Shown: positions 24,266 to 33,040 of the stretch, piece after piece
Position numbering within the stretch: position 1 is the first letter of the stretch
Layout of the letters: every line of letters begins with the position of its first letter
Source: CAWGAJ01 sp963820545
GTDB lineage: Bacteria; Planctomycetota; Planctomycetia; Pirellulales; Thermoguttaceae
Assembly: GCA_963820545.1 (NCBI GenBank)
Contig: CAWGAJ010000001.1
Coordinates: forward strand, 2,232,001-2,296,000
Direction: 5' to 3'
Length of the DNA: 64,000 nucleotides
The notes under the pieces: generated by a model
Database searches by the model: none
What the model was told of the DNA's origin: nothing
What the model saw: only the letters and a program-made list of their open reading frames with translations
Made by a program: the position numbers and the translations under genes

Positions 24266-25006
24266 ATGGCTGGAAGAGCAAATCACAGTAGGCGCGATTT
24301 CCTTTTGACCGGAACCGCCATGGGAAGCGGTCTGCTGCTGGCGGGTTTCTCCAGAATTGCCGCCGCTGCCGATAATCCTGGCGATGAACAACGGAAAGAT
24401 ACGCCGGAAGCAGAGGAAGAAATTTCACCCGCCGAGGATCTGATGCGAGAGCACGGAGTGCTGATTCGCATTCTGCTGATCTACGATGAATTCACGCGGC
24501 GGCTGACCAGGAATGCGGAACTGCCGATCGACGCACTAACCGGCGCGATAAAGATTATTCGCAACTTCATCGAGGATTATCACTCCAAGCTGGAAGAGGA
24601 TCATATTTTCCCGCTTTTCGAGAAGGCGGGCAAACTTGTCGATCTGGTAAAAGTGCTCCGCGAGCAACATCAGGCTGGCCGCCAACTGACCGATCAGATC
24701 CAACAGGCGGCTACCTCGGGCGGCATCGGCAATGAAGAAAACAGTCAAAAAGTGCACCGCGCTTTACGGGCGTTTATCCGCATGTACGTCCCGCACACGG
24801 CACGCGAAGACACGGTGGTGTTTCCGGCAATTCGCGGCCTGTTGTCGCCAAAGGATTACGACGCCCTGGGCGAGAAATTTGAAAATCGCGAACACGAATT
24901 GTTTGGCCGGCAGGGTTTCGAAAAAGTCGTCGAGCAAGTGACGGGAATTGAAAAAACGCTGGACCTTGATAATCTTTCCCGATTTACCGCCAGGATCGAA
25001 TCCTAG
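24266..25006 (+). CDS. Tat-exported hemerythrin HHE-domain protein
   Basis: 246 residues with AAAGGAGAAAG before the ATG. The N-terminus NHSRRDFLLTGTAMG plus a hydrophobic stretch ending AAAA-D is a twin-arginine signal. The hemerythrin-like four-helix domain carries the metal His and Glu ladder: LMREHGVLIRILLIYDEF, FIEDYHSKLEEDHIFPLFE, LREQHQAGRQL and YVPHTAREDTVVFP. Such domains bind a diiron centre and sense or store oxygen, nitric oxide or iron. Export in folded form fits a metallated protein. It is single-gene, convergent with the flippase-like gene on the right. Confidence 0.88.
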   Translation: MAGRANHSRRDFLLTGTAMGSGLLLAGFSRIAAAADNPGDEQRKDTPEAEEEISPAEDLMREHGVLIRILLIYDEFTRRLTRNAELPIDALTGAIKIIRNFIEDYHSKLEEDHIFPLFEKAGKLVDLVKVLREQHQAGRQLTDQIQQAATSGGIGNEENSQKVHRALRAFIRMYVPHTAREDTVVFPAIRGLLSPKDYDALGEKFENREHELFGRQGFEKVVEQVTGIEKTLDLDNLSRFTARIES

Positions 25007-25037
25007 TCGGGTACGTGAAACGCTTCGCTAGGCTGTT

Positions 25038-25054
25038 GGTGCATTTCATGCACC
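25038..25054. repeat. palindrome GGTGCAT-TTC-ATGCACC between convergent genes
   Basis: A perfect 7-base stem abuts the stop of the flippase-like gene; a likely shared terminator or repeat unit. Confidence 0.5.
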
Positions 25055-26080
25055 CTACTGAACTTGCTCACTTTCCTGGATGGCCTCGGACAGTTCCCGG
25101 CGATTGCCAAAGTAATAATAAACGCCCAGGGCGGCAATCAACAGATTGATCAGCCGCCACACCAAGGCCACAACCAGGCCTTGCCCTTTGGCAATGGTCA
25201 CGCCGGCCGGGGAAATGTGAGTGTAAAGGAATTCGAGCACGAACTCGAAGGGCCCCAAGGGCAACGGCAGCACGGCGGTTACATCGCTTAAAGGCCAGAA
25301 AATAAAATATGATCCCAGCGAAAACACGTCTCCGGGCAGACCTCGAGCAATCAGATAAATGCCGACGGCAAATAAACAGTGCACGCCCGCACTCATTAAC
25401 GAGGAAATCAGGAGCACCAGCGGTTTGTGGCGGTACAAGCCCACTGCGCTGATAAGGCTTTCCAGTTTCTGGCCGACCCAAGGTATTTTTCCCAGTAAGC
25501 GAGTTAAACGGTTTTGGGTTATATCGGTTATAAGCATCGCGGCAATTCCCAAAGTGCCGAGAACAGTGATGATGAAAGTGCCGCAACAAATTTCCTGGAT
25601 TTCGGGCACGGGATTTCGCCAAAATCCCGTCAACAATATCCCCGCTGAAGCCATCACAAACAGCAGATAGAGTCCCACTAGGCGATCGAAGAGCACCGCG
25701 GCCACGGCCTTTGCCTGGTAGCGCCGCTGCTCGTGCGCGAGCATCACGGCTTTCACCAGGTCGCCGCCGATGATTCCCAACGGCGCGAGATTGAAAAGGA
25801 AGCCCCAAAAACCGATGCGCATCGCATCGGCAAAGCGGCAAGGGATATCCAGCGCCCGCACCAAAAACCACCAGCGGATAAAAGTCAAGAGCACCGCCGC
25901 GGTCAAAACGGCCCAGGCGGCGGTAAACAGCCACCAATTTTTCGGTTGGTCGCGGAGGTTGGTAAAAACATTGACGTTGCCTTTGCCCTGAGTGGCGTCC
26001 CAGATCAAATAGGCGATTAAACCCACGGAGATGCTTATTCTAAGCAAACTGAGAATGATTTTTTTCAGGTGATGAATCAT
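25055..26080 (-). CDS. flippase-like membrane protein (lysylphosphatidylglycerol synthase TM / UPF0104 family)
   Basis: 341 residues with about eight hydrophobic helices. Family landmarks are FLFNLAPLGIIGGDLVKAV (about 112-131), AVLFDRLVGLYLLF and the late PLPLGPFEFVLEFLY, as in the transmembrane half of MprF and AglD-like proteins. The soluble aminoacyl-transfer domain of MprF is absent, so lipid translocation or glycolipid handling is more likely than lysine transfer. It is the last gene of the minus-strand cluster 31524-25055, separated from it by a heptamer tract. Predicted inner-membrane. Confidence 0.85.
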   Translation of the reverse strand: MIHHLKKIILSLLRISISVGLIAYLIWDATQGKGNVNVFTNLRDQPKNWWLFTAAWAVLTAAVLLTFIRWWFLVRALDIPCRFADAMRIGFWGFLFNLAPLGIIGGDLVKAVMLAHEQRRYQAKAVAAVLFDRLVGLYLLFVMASAGILLTGFWRNPVPEIQEICCGTFIITVLGTLGIAAMLITDITQNRLTRLLGKIPWVGQKLESLISAVGLYRHKPLVLLISSLMSAGVHCLFAVGIYLIARGLPGDVFSLGSYFIFWPLSDVTAVLPLPLGPFEFVLEFLYTHISPAGVTIAKGQGLVVALVWRLINLLIAALGVYYYFGNRRELSEAIQESEQVQ

Positions 26081-26083
26081 ATA

Positions 26084-26139
26084 ACAGGGAACAGGGATCA
26101 GGGTACAGAGGACAGAAGTCGGATATCAGGGATCAGTTA
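26084..26139. repeat. heptamer repeat tract, 8 units (ACAGGGA type)
   Basis: ACAGGGA, ACAGGGA, TCAGGGT, ACAGAGG, ACAGAAG, TCGGATA, TCAGGGA, TCAGTTA, four bases upstream of the flippase-like start codon. Confidence 0.85.
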
Positions 26140-26186
26140 TTGGCCAAGTAACCTTAAAATAATAGCATAAGGCAGGCGATTTTTAA

Positions 26187-26798
26187 CTATTCTTGCGGGC
26201 CGAGTTCTTGCATGGGCAAGTCGGGCAAACGAAGTGGAATTTTGGACTTGCCGCCTGCACTTGGAACAGTGGTTTCGCCGGCAGGAATTTCGGCGGTCGT
26301 AGGCGGCGTGATGGATTTGTTTTCCACTAGCAAACGGACCAACGCATAAAACACTTCATAACGCAAACGGACCTCGGGTTCGGGCTCGATAAACCAGGTT
26401 TCGCCCATGTTTTTGTCGTTGAATACCGAAGCGAAGCCCACGGCCATTACCCTTCCTTTGCCGTGTTGGGCAAAGGCTGCCACTGGTCGGTTGCCTAGTT
26501 GAGCAACAGCCTGGCCGCCAGTAATTTCGCAGGCCTGCGGAACAGCCGCTGACGGCCAGTTATCTGCAAAGATCAATGTTCCCTTCCAGGCCTGCTGGCG
26601 CTCAGTAGTAAGTCCAAAGGGCAAGAGCAAACTGTTTGCAGTGGAGTTGGCATTTTCCGGCGTGTCGAACACCAACAGTTTGCCGCCTGCGGCAACGTAG
26701 TGTTGCAACTGTTCGCGGAACCAGGCCTCGACGGGTTTATCGGGACAAATGGCCACTAAAACATCGCCCGAGAATGCTCCCGCCTTCTTGGCGAATAG
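26187..26798 (-). CDS. GIFT/DUF4350-like protein, C-terminal frame segment
   Basis: This is the second frame of the gene starting at 28062. It begins FAKKAGAFSGDVLVAICPDK and contains YVAAGGKLLVFDTPENANS, the beta-strand / GG-turn pattern of a GATase-like (GIFT, DUF4350) module, then a soluble Pro-rich end (LPDLPMQELGPQE). The join to the upstream frame near 26799 needs removal of one base. An independent start at ATG 26855 would cut the module in half, so a single protein of about 625 residues is more likely. Confidence 0.75.
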   Translation of the reverse strand, partial: LFAKKAGAFSGDVLVAICPDKPVEAWFREQLQHYVAAGGKLLVFDTPENANSTANSLLLPFGLTTERQQAWKGTLIFADNWPSAAVPQACEITGGQAVAQLGNRPVAAFAQHGKGRVMAVGFASVFNDKNMGETWFIEPEPEVRLRYEVFYALVRLLVENKSITPPTTAEIPAGETTVPSAGGKSKIPLRLPDLPMQELGPQE

Positions 26799-26799
26799 T

Positions 26800-28062
26800 G
26801 TAATATCCCAGCCGGGAGATCCATTGTTCCAGCAGGCCGTAGCCCGTGCCGTCACCTTGGGTGAAAGCTCCTATGGAGAGCAGCGCATCCGAAGTGGTCC
26901 GGTCGATGACCACGCGCGTAAGCGGCTTGTGGATTTTTGGCAAGGGCATGGACCAGCGGTGCATAGCAGCCACGCCTTCAGAGGCCAGGGTCCAGCCGCA
27001 GATTCCGGCGGCCAATAACACTAACCAGGCCACCGATCCTTGTTGGGCGAGGATTATTCCCGCGCACAACAAGGCTGCGCCCAACAGCAACAGCCAAGGC
27101 CGCGGATCCAGCGACGGATTGGCGTGATTGAGCCATTCGATCATGCCGAGCATCAGTTCGGCTTTGCCGGGTTGGAAGGTGGCAAAGTTCGAGAAAATGG
27201 TGGAATCGGTAAAGGCCATGGCCCTGCCCTGCCCATACCAAGCCGCCCAAACTTGTATAAACGCGCCGTAACGCATGTCGGGACAGTATTGGGCAATAGG
27301 GTGATAGTTTTCATGGTGATATTCCGGCGGCATGCTCCAGAGGCCCGTGCTGGCGATTACCGAGCGCCCATGGCTGAAACCCGGATCGATTGAACACGAG
27401 ACGGCGAAGTCCATGGGCGGCATGTATTGAAGGCTCGGATGCGGCGCCCAGGGGGGATCAAAATGTTGGTCGTATGCCGACGCTTCGTTGCTAAACAGCA
27501 GATCGTCGCGGTAGATAAAACCCATGGGCCGGGTAATATCGTTCATGATCGTGCCGGAGCGCATGAAATTCGTGTGATCGCCGACGAGCAAGAGTCCGCC
27601 GCCCTGTCCAACAAAGCGATCCACCGCGGCCGCTTCGGCAGGACTATAGCGGGCCGTGGGCGTTTTAATTATTAGTACATTGCATTGATTGAGCGTCTGA
27701 TCGTCGATTTTGTCGGTTTCCAAAAGGCGCGACATTTGGTAATACTGGCCGAGATAATCATAGATCGCGGCATAATTATAGCCCGAGGGCTCGCCGTACC
27801 AGGTTGTATCGTAAGGCCGTGTCGTAGGCTCCCAAGTGGAATGGCGTTCCACGACTTTCACCCGGCCGCCTAGACGCTTGCCCACGGGATTCCACTCAAC
27901 TGCCGCCGTAAATGAAGCTGTTGCCAAGGCGATCAGGATGATCGAGATGATATAATGCCGGCGGTGGACTGGGGTAATTTCTGGATTTTCAATTGCGGGA
28001 ATGGATATGAGCGGCGCAATAGATGGTTCAGCGTGGTTTACTGCGCAGGAAGCGCCAGACAA
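26800..28062 (-). CDS. membrane-anchored GIFT/DUF4350-like protein, N-terminal frame segment
   Basis: It starts at 28062, overlapping the previous gene by 35 bases. A transmembrane helix (about residues 37-56) precedes a GATase-like module: CNVLIIKTPTARYSPAEAAA, VDRFVGQGGGLLLVGDHTNF. Two further helices follow (about 310-350), then the start of a second module that continues in the other frame. GATase-like modules of this kind occur in GldG, IFT52 and related membrane proteins and are normally non-catalytic binding domains. It ends in frame at about 26800; an extra base in TACACTATT (minus strand) accounts for the shift. Predicted envelope protein, role unknown. Confidence 0.78.
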
Positions 28063-28861
28063 GAAGCACGGGAACCGCGAGCAAAACCATGAGCGACCAT
28101 GGCGCGAAGAAATGGTTCATCACATAAAGCGCCCGGTCCGGCTCGGCGCGCAATACTCGATACATATAGATGGCCATCAGCAAGCCCGCCCGAACCGGCA
28201 GCCAACATACGAAAATGAGGCTAAAAATTCGCAAGGATCGGATCCACGCGGACCAGCGCCGGCCGGCGGGCAATTCCTCCCAGACAGTCAGGCCCAAGAG
28301 CACTAGTCCGCCCATGAAAAAACAAAATGTCACCGGATCGAGCAGCAACTCCCAGGTGGCGCCCAGCCGATGCACCTGGCGCAGGGAGTGCATCACGATT
28401 TTCGAGCCGTCGGTCGCGGCGTCAATGGATAATAAATTGGCTATGCCGGCAAGCAAATCTGGCAGCGGGTAAGGCAGTTCGTGCGAGTGGGCGGTTTGGG
28501 TGATATAAAATGACAAGGCGAGCAATTGTCCTAGCATGATCACACCCGCAGCCACGGCCCCTTGGGCTAACAACCTGATTCGCTCTGCCGGAAGTGAAAG
28601 CAAATTGATCGCTAAACCCAGGGCAATCAAGAGCGGCATGATCCTCAGCGGCCAAGGCACGAAAATTAAGGCCGGCAGCAAAAGCATCAGTGCAATGGCC
28701 GTTTCTCGACCGTCGGGCAGTTTTTTGAAAAAGCCGCTCAGCAATACCGTGGCGCCGGCAACCAGGAGAGCCCAGATCCATAAATTGGCAGGATAGAAAT
28801 AGTCCCAGCCAAACATCCATGAGCCGGCCAACAAAGCTATGGCTATCCACGCTCGAATCAT
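28028..28861 (-). CDS. polytopic membrane protein, possibly exosortase-like
   Basis: 277 residues with about eight hydrophobic helices. It overlaps the upstream gene by four bases (ATGA). Three candidate catalytic residues of exosortases appear in the expected order and at plausible spacing: a Cys in DPVTFCFFMGG (about 185), an Arg in CWLPVRAGLLM (about 231) and a His in VMNHFFAPW (about 258). The local motifs are not the canonical CSGxxS and NxxR, so this is a suggestion only. If right, it could process the PEP-CTERM protein at 13846-15975. Otherwise it is an uncharacterised membrane protein of the GIFT cluster. Confidence 0.6.
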   Translation of the reverse strand: MIRAWIAIALLAGSWMFGWDYFYPANLWIWALLVAGATVLLSGFFKKLPDGRETAIALMLLLPALIFVPWPLRIMPLLIALGLAINLLSLPAERIRLLAQGAVAAGVIMLGQLLALSFYITQTAHSHELPYPLPDLLAGIANLLSIDAATDGSKIVMHSLRQVHRLGATWELLLDPVTFCFFMGGLVLLGLTVWEELPAGRRWSAWIRSLRIFSLIFVCWLPVRAGLLMAIYMYRVLRAEPDRALYVMNHFFAPWSLMVLLAVPVLLVWRFLRSKPR

Positions 28862-31524
28862 GGCAACACCTGCGGTTCAGTATCTTTTTCTGCCGGGCCT
28901 TGCTCGGGGATGGTTTCGGCAGGCGGATTCCACGGTTCCCTGCCGGTGATCTGCGGCAAAAACCAACGCCAGAACTTGACGTTGTCGAACGATTCTTCCG
29001 TCTTCGCTTCCAAATTCTGGTTGATGGCAAAATATGTATCGGCAATAACGGCCAGCGTTCCACGGCCGACTTGAACGCCGGCCACAACCGGCTCTTCGCG
29101 GTCCTTGTCCGCCCAGTAGATAAACGTCCGGGCATTTTCATTTTCAATTCGCAGGGGCCAAGCGGCATAGAAAGTAACAAAATTTTGGGAATTAGCCGCT
29201 TCGCCAAAAATCTGTCGAAAGGCGCCTAAGGGATTGGGTTCACGTATTTTTTCATCCGGCCGGACCGGTGACGGAGAGACTTGCAATTGAAATTCTTCGA
29301 GCAAGGCCGCGAGAGGACGGGATTGTTCCGCGCCGACTAAAAACAGCAAAACGCCCCCTTCTTCAACAAATCGCTGCAGGGCATCTCGCTCCTCGGCCGA
29401 GAATTGCCGGACGGGGGCCATGGAAACCAAGAGCCCGGCACGTTCCAAACGCTCGGCAGTCAAATCCGGCAAGCGCAGCGGCAAGAAACCGTTGCGCATC
29501 AGGACTCGAGTAAATTCCGCAATGCCGAAATCACTGCCCAAATCGTCGCTAAAGGCTTCGAGATGCGAGGCCTCGATGTAGGCGAGGTTATTAGGGATTT
29601 GGACGCGCCCGTCGGGCAGTACCCGACCATTATGAGCGCTGCTCCAGGCGCAGGAAATCAGGGCCACGGCGAAGACCAAACTCGAAACGGCAATGCGCGC
29701 GGCATCGGCCTTTATTGCCAACAGGCCGATGAATGCTCCCATTGCCGCAAGAGCCAATATTTGTCGCCAGAGGGTTTGGGGACTGGATGAACCATGGGCC
29801 AGATAACCCAACAGTCGGCCAATGAATTCCCAGGAGCAGGAAAGCCGTTCGTTATTCAGGCAAGCCATATCGCCCAAAACCACGATTCGTCCCTGTCCGA
29901 GATCTTGCTGGGCAGCCAGAACAATATCGCCCAATGGTTGGCCTTCTTGATATTCAATTGACTTTTGTGTCACGGCGTCGCTGCCGGGCGTGCTCCAGCC
30001 CCAGCGCCCTACAAGAATTGGCCAGGCAGGCCATCCCAGGCGGATCGAAGCGCCGCGCTCAGACCCAAAGCGATCCCGCAGATCGTCAAGGCCCAGCACG
30101 GCCGGATGACAAAAAGGTTGGAAGGACTGTTCCCAATTGCCCGACAGGGGAATGACCGTATCGTAACAGACATTCATGGCCGTAAAGGAAAGCACGTCGT
30201 TAAAGCGGCTTTTTAAGTTGCCTTCCTGAATGTAATTTTCCGCTCCTAATAAAAGCGATCCGCCGCGGCGCACATAATTCTCAATTCGCTTAAGTTGTTC
30301 AGCCGTGAAAGGGGTATTAGGATGCAAGAGAATTAAAACATCGGCCTTGACGAGGTCGGCTTCGGCAAGGGCCGGAGATTTGAGAAGGCGGCCTCCCAAA
30401 CTTTCCACAAAAACCGGCAGCATTCCATAAGCGCCTTTGATCGAATTGTCGTGTTCTGGCCGCAGCCAACTGAAATTGCCTTTTTCGTAGGCCACGATGT
30501 TTTTGCCCTTCAGGTCCGGGTTGCTCAGCGAAAGCGTTGCCAAAATCGCTATTAGTACGGCCAAAAACACCGGACCAAATTGAAATTGGATATCGCTAAT
30601 TAATGTTTGTAGATCGATAACCTCGTCTTTTCCGGACTTGGAGACAAATGCCTGCTTTTTAGGCTCGGCAACCGGCAGCCAAGCGGTCCAGCGGAACATA
30701 CCTGCGGCAACCAGGCCGTGTAACACCATGGCCGCCAAAGGCAGATTCCAAGGCAATAAAGCCCGCAGGGCATTTTGCCATGCCCAAACGCCAACGCGGC
30801 TGATCTCGGTTTCCGGGACATAAAATGGCTCTGGCAAAAGAGCGGCCAACTTATCCGAATACGCAAGGGCAACGAGATACGTAAGATGCGCAAGTGCGAT
30901 GGCAATCCCAGCATAAATTGCCACACGTCGCCATGGAGGAGCGATGCTGTATAGCCAACCAATGTAAAGAGCGATCATCAGTACCAAAAAATCGATGCCG
31001 CCGAACGTCGCACCGATAGTCAACGGTTGCCCAGTCAGTCCACCGGCCAATTTTCCCATGCTCCAACCCAGCATATTGGCCAATTGCCATACTATCGCAG
31101 TGGACTGGCAGGCCAAACGGAACACCGCCAGCACCATCGCGGCCAGTGCCGAGAGAAGAATGGCCCGACTTTTTAGCCCCTCGTGAATATAAGCCAAGAT
31201 CGCCAAGAAAAGTGCCACGGCCAGAATATTAACCGTGGGGAACGATGAAGCTAAAAGAGCCAGGGTCAAGCCGGCGCCTACCGTCAAAATTACCCATTTT
31301 TTCCCGGTGCGATTAGGCCACGGCCAGGCGGAAATTCCCGCCACGGCCAAAAAAATGCAGGTCAAAGCATGGCGCAGTGAATGCCCCAAGAAGCCCGTGG
31401 AATCGGCAGCCATCCAGGTTGCCGTTATTCCGGCGATTACCACCACGATCGCTTGACCAGACAAGGGACCGACCACCCCATTGGTCGTTGTTATGGATTC
31501 GTCATTCCTTGACTGTCTCGACAT
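28858..31524 (-). CDS. large polytopic membrane protein with two GIFT/DUF4350-like modules
   Basis: 888 residues. The N-terminal 345 residues hold about eight to nine helices, including TIGATFGGIDFLVLMIALY. A first GATase-like module follows (about 350-600) with ADVLILLHPNTPFTAEQLKR and YVRRGGSLLLGAEN. Two helices (about 600-650) separate it from a second module with RAGLLVSMAPVRQFSAEER and FVEEGGVLLFLVGAEQ. A Pro/Glu-rich tail ends it. It is the first gene of the minus-strand cluster, with the next gene overlapping by four bases. Function is unknown; the domain order suggests an envelope assembly or transport complex. Confidence 0.8.
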   Translation of the reverse strand: MSRQSRNDESITTTNGVVGPLSGQAIVVVIAGITATWMAADSTGFLGHSLRHALTCIFLAVAGISAWPWPNRTGKKWVILTVGAGLTLALLASSFPTVNILAVALFLAILAYIHEGLKSRAILLSALAAMVLAVFRLACQSTAIVWQLANMLGWSMGKLAGGLTGQPLTIGATFGGIDFLVLMIALYIGWLYSIAPPWRRVAIYAGIAIALAHLTYLVALAYSDKLAALLPEPFYVPETEISRVGVWAWQNALRALLPWNLPLAAMVLHGLVAAGMFRWTAWLPVAEPKKQAFVSKSGKDEVIDLQTLISDIQFQFGPVFLAVLIAILATLSLSNPDLKGKNIVAYEKGNFSWLRPEHDNSIKGAYGMLPVFVESLGGRLLKSPALAEADLVKADVLILLHPNTPFTAEQLKRIENYVRRGGSLLLGAENYIQEGNLKSRFNDVLSFTAMNVCYDTVIPLSGNWEQSFQPFCHPAVLGLDDLRDRFGSERGASIRLGWPAWPILVGRWGWSTPGSDAVTQKSIEYQEGQPLGDIVLAAQQDLGQGRIVVLGDMACLNNERLSCSWEFIGRLLGYLAHGSSSPQTLWRQILALAAMGAFIGLLAIKADAARIAVSSLVFAVALISCAWSSAHNGRVLPDGRVQIPNNLAYIEASHLEAFSDDLGSDFGIAEFTRVLMRNGFLPLRLPDLTAERLERAGLLVSMAPVRQFSAEERDALQRFVEEGGVLLFLVGAEQSRPLAALLEEFQLQVSPSPVRPDEKIREPNPLGAFRQIFGEAANSQNFVTFYAAWPLRIENENARTFIYWADKDREEPVVAGVQVGRGTLAVIADTYFAINQNLEAKTEESFDNVKFWRWFLPQITGREPWNPPAETIPEQGPAEKDTEPQVLP

Positions 31525-31584
31525 AGTTATCGCATTATAAAGCGTATTCTTCCCGCGTCTATGAGGGAAATGCGTATTCTCGCA

Positions 31585-32247
31585 TCAGATATTTTCGACA
31601 TGCAGGCCGCGGCGGCGGCGATCGGCGCGACGGGTGTCGTCGATGAGCCCTGATACCTCACGGACGTTTTCGATACCATATAACATAAGTTCAGGATGGG
31701 TGCGGTCGCTGGATGCGATCTTGATCGTACCGACTCCTACCAGACGTTCGATGACACCCTGTTCGAAGGTGATGTCATCCATATCGATCACCTCAATGCG
31801 GTCGGTCACCCGGCGGAGAATTCCCGATTCATGGATAAAGCGCTGGTTGGTAAGTATGTAGGAGACGCCCAGATGCCGATAGATCAGGCGGATCAGGTTG
31901 TAGCCCCATAAGCCGATTATTACCAGCAATAATAATACCCACAACCAGGCTTTCCATGCCCAAATGCCGACAATCAGCAAGACAATAGTGACCAGTGCAC
32001 AGAGGCACCAGGCCCCAATCATGGCTTTGGGCGAATAGCCGCCGGCCCAAAGTTTCCGCTCGGGCTCTTCGCCCTGATCGAGATTTGCGGCGGCTGCTTT
32101 AAATTTATCGGCCGCTGCGAGTGCCGGGGCATTGGACTGCTGGGAGAGCTGATCCGTTGCAGATTCCTGGTCAAGCAGCCGATGGCCGCACTTGTGACAA
32201 AAAAGGGATTGTTCTATAACCTCCACACCACATGCAGGGCAAAGCAT
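31585..32247 (-). CDS. zinc-ribbon / bacterial PH (YdbS-like) membrane protein
   Basis: 220 residues. An N-terminal zinc ribbon (CPAC at 3-6, CHKC at 17-20) is followed by an Ala/Gln-rich linker, two adjacent transmembrane helices (about 78-125) and a bacterial PH domain with SYILTNQRFIHESGILRR, EVIDMDDITFEQGVIERL and GTIKIASSD. This layout matches bPH_2 family proteins of unknown function at the cytoplasmic membrane. It is transcribed alone, 60 bases beyond the start of the 888-residue gene on the same strand, so it may head that transcript. Confidence 0.85.
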   Translation of the reverse strand: MLCPACGVEVIEQSLFCHKCGHRLLDQESATDQLSQQSNAPALAAADKFKAAAANLDQGEEPERKLWAGGYSPKAMIGAWCLCALVTIVLLIVGIWAWKAWLWVLLLLVIIGLWGYNLIRLIYRHLGVSYILTNQRFIHESGILRRVTDRIEVIDMDDITFEQGVIERLVGVGTIKIASSDRTHPELMLYGIENVREVSGLIDDTRRADRRRRGLHVENI

Positions 32248-32300
32248 TTCCGTGACCCTCCTACTGTCAGGATTTTGGCGGGAAAAATAACAGTAACATT

Positions 32301-32391
32301 ATAGTAGATAGTAGGCGGTAGAAGGTAGATGGATTAAACAGGGGACAGCAGACAGGGATTAGAGGGATAGGGAAAAAGTAGATAGTAGATA
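32301..32391. repeat. heptamer repeat tract, 13 units
   Basis: ATAGTAG, ATAGTAG, GCGGTAG, AAGGTAG, ATGGATT, AAACAGG, GGACAGC, AGACAGG, GATTAGA, GGGATAG, GGAAAAA, GTAGATA, GTAGATA. The words shift gradually from GTAG to ACAG and back. Confidence 0.85.
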
Positions 32392-32410
32392 GCCTTGTTG
32401 AGAAAGCCGC

Positions 32411-32452
32411 TTTATTCATCCCTCATCCTTTTTTCCGTCTCCGGTCTTACAT
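32411..32452. repeat. heptamer repeat tract, 6 units (ATCCCTC type)
   Basis: TTTATTC, ATCCCTC, ATCCTTT, TTTCCGT, CTCCGGT, CTTACAT. It shares ATCC words with 23327-23396 and lies 66 bases before nrdR. Confidence 0.7.
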
Positions 32453-32518
32453 CCTTGCCCCCCTGGCCAAATTTGATTATAGTAGTGGTGTTATGGGTCC
32501 AGGGAGCTTTATGCCGCT

Positions 32519-33028
32519 ATGAAATGTCCTTCTTGTCGCGTGGATAATGACCGGGTAATCGACACACGGGCGAGCGAAGACGGCTTTGCCATCCGGCGCA
32601 GGCGTGAATGCCTGGCCTGCAAAAAGCGGTATACAACTTATGAACACATCGAAGGCACCACGGTGAAAATCGTGAAAAAAGACGGCTCCCGCGAGCCGTT
32701 CGACCGTGGCAAGATCAAACAAGGCTTGGAAAAGGCCTGCTGGAAGCGTCCCATCAGCGATGGCCAATTGGAGATCATCGTCAGCGAAGTGGAAAACGAG
32801 ATCAACCTGAATATCGAAGCCGAGGTGCAAAGCCGGCAGGTGGGCGAAATGGTGATGCACCGGCTGCGCAAGCTGGACCAGGTGGCCTATGTGCGCTTTG
32901 CCAGCGTCTACCGTCAATTCAAGGACGCCCGCGATTTTGTCGACGAACTAAGGCCCATGCTGGCCGAAACACCCGCGGTTGGAATAAAGCCTCCGGAAGA
33001 TCCGCAAAAGACAACTCACAGGGGATGA
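32519..33028 (+). CDS. nrdR: transcriptional repressor NrdR
   Basis: 169 residues. The zinc finger (CPSC at 3-6, CLAC at 36-39) and RRRRECLACKKRYTTYE are diagnostic. The ATP-cone domain follows from about 49 (VKIVKKDGSREPFDRGKI). NrdR senses dATP/ATP and represses ribonucleotide reductase genes at NrdR boxes. It ends with a 20-residue Pro/Lys-rich extension beyond the usual length. No ribonucleotide reductase is in the window. It is convergent with the gene on its right. Confidence 0.95.
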   Translation: MKCPSCRVDNDRVIDTRASEDGFAIRRRRECLACKKRYTTYEHIEGTTVKIVKKDGSREPFDRGKIKQGLEKACWKRPISDGQLEIIVSEVENEINLNIEAEVQSRQVGEMVMHRLRKLDQVAYVRFASVYRQFKDARDFVDELRPMLAETPAVGIKPPEDPQKTTHRG

Positions 33029-33040
33029 ATTCTATACCAA

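Noticed and set aside
26187..26855. Independent gene starting at ATG 26855
   Set aside because: The start lies inside a domain encoded by the overlapping upstream frame; a single-base shift explains both frames as one protein.
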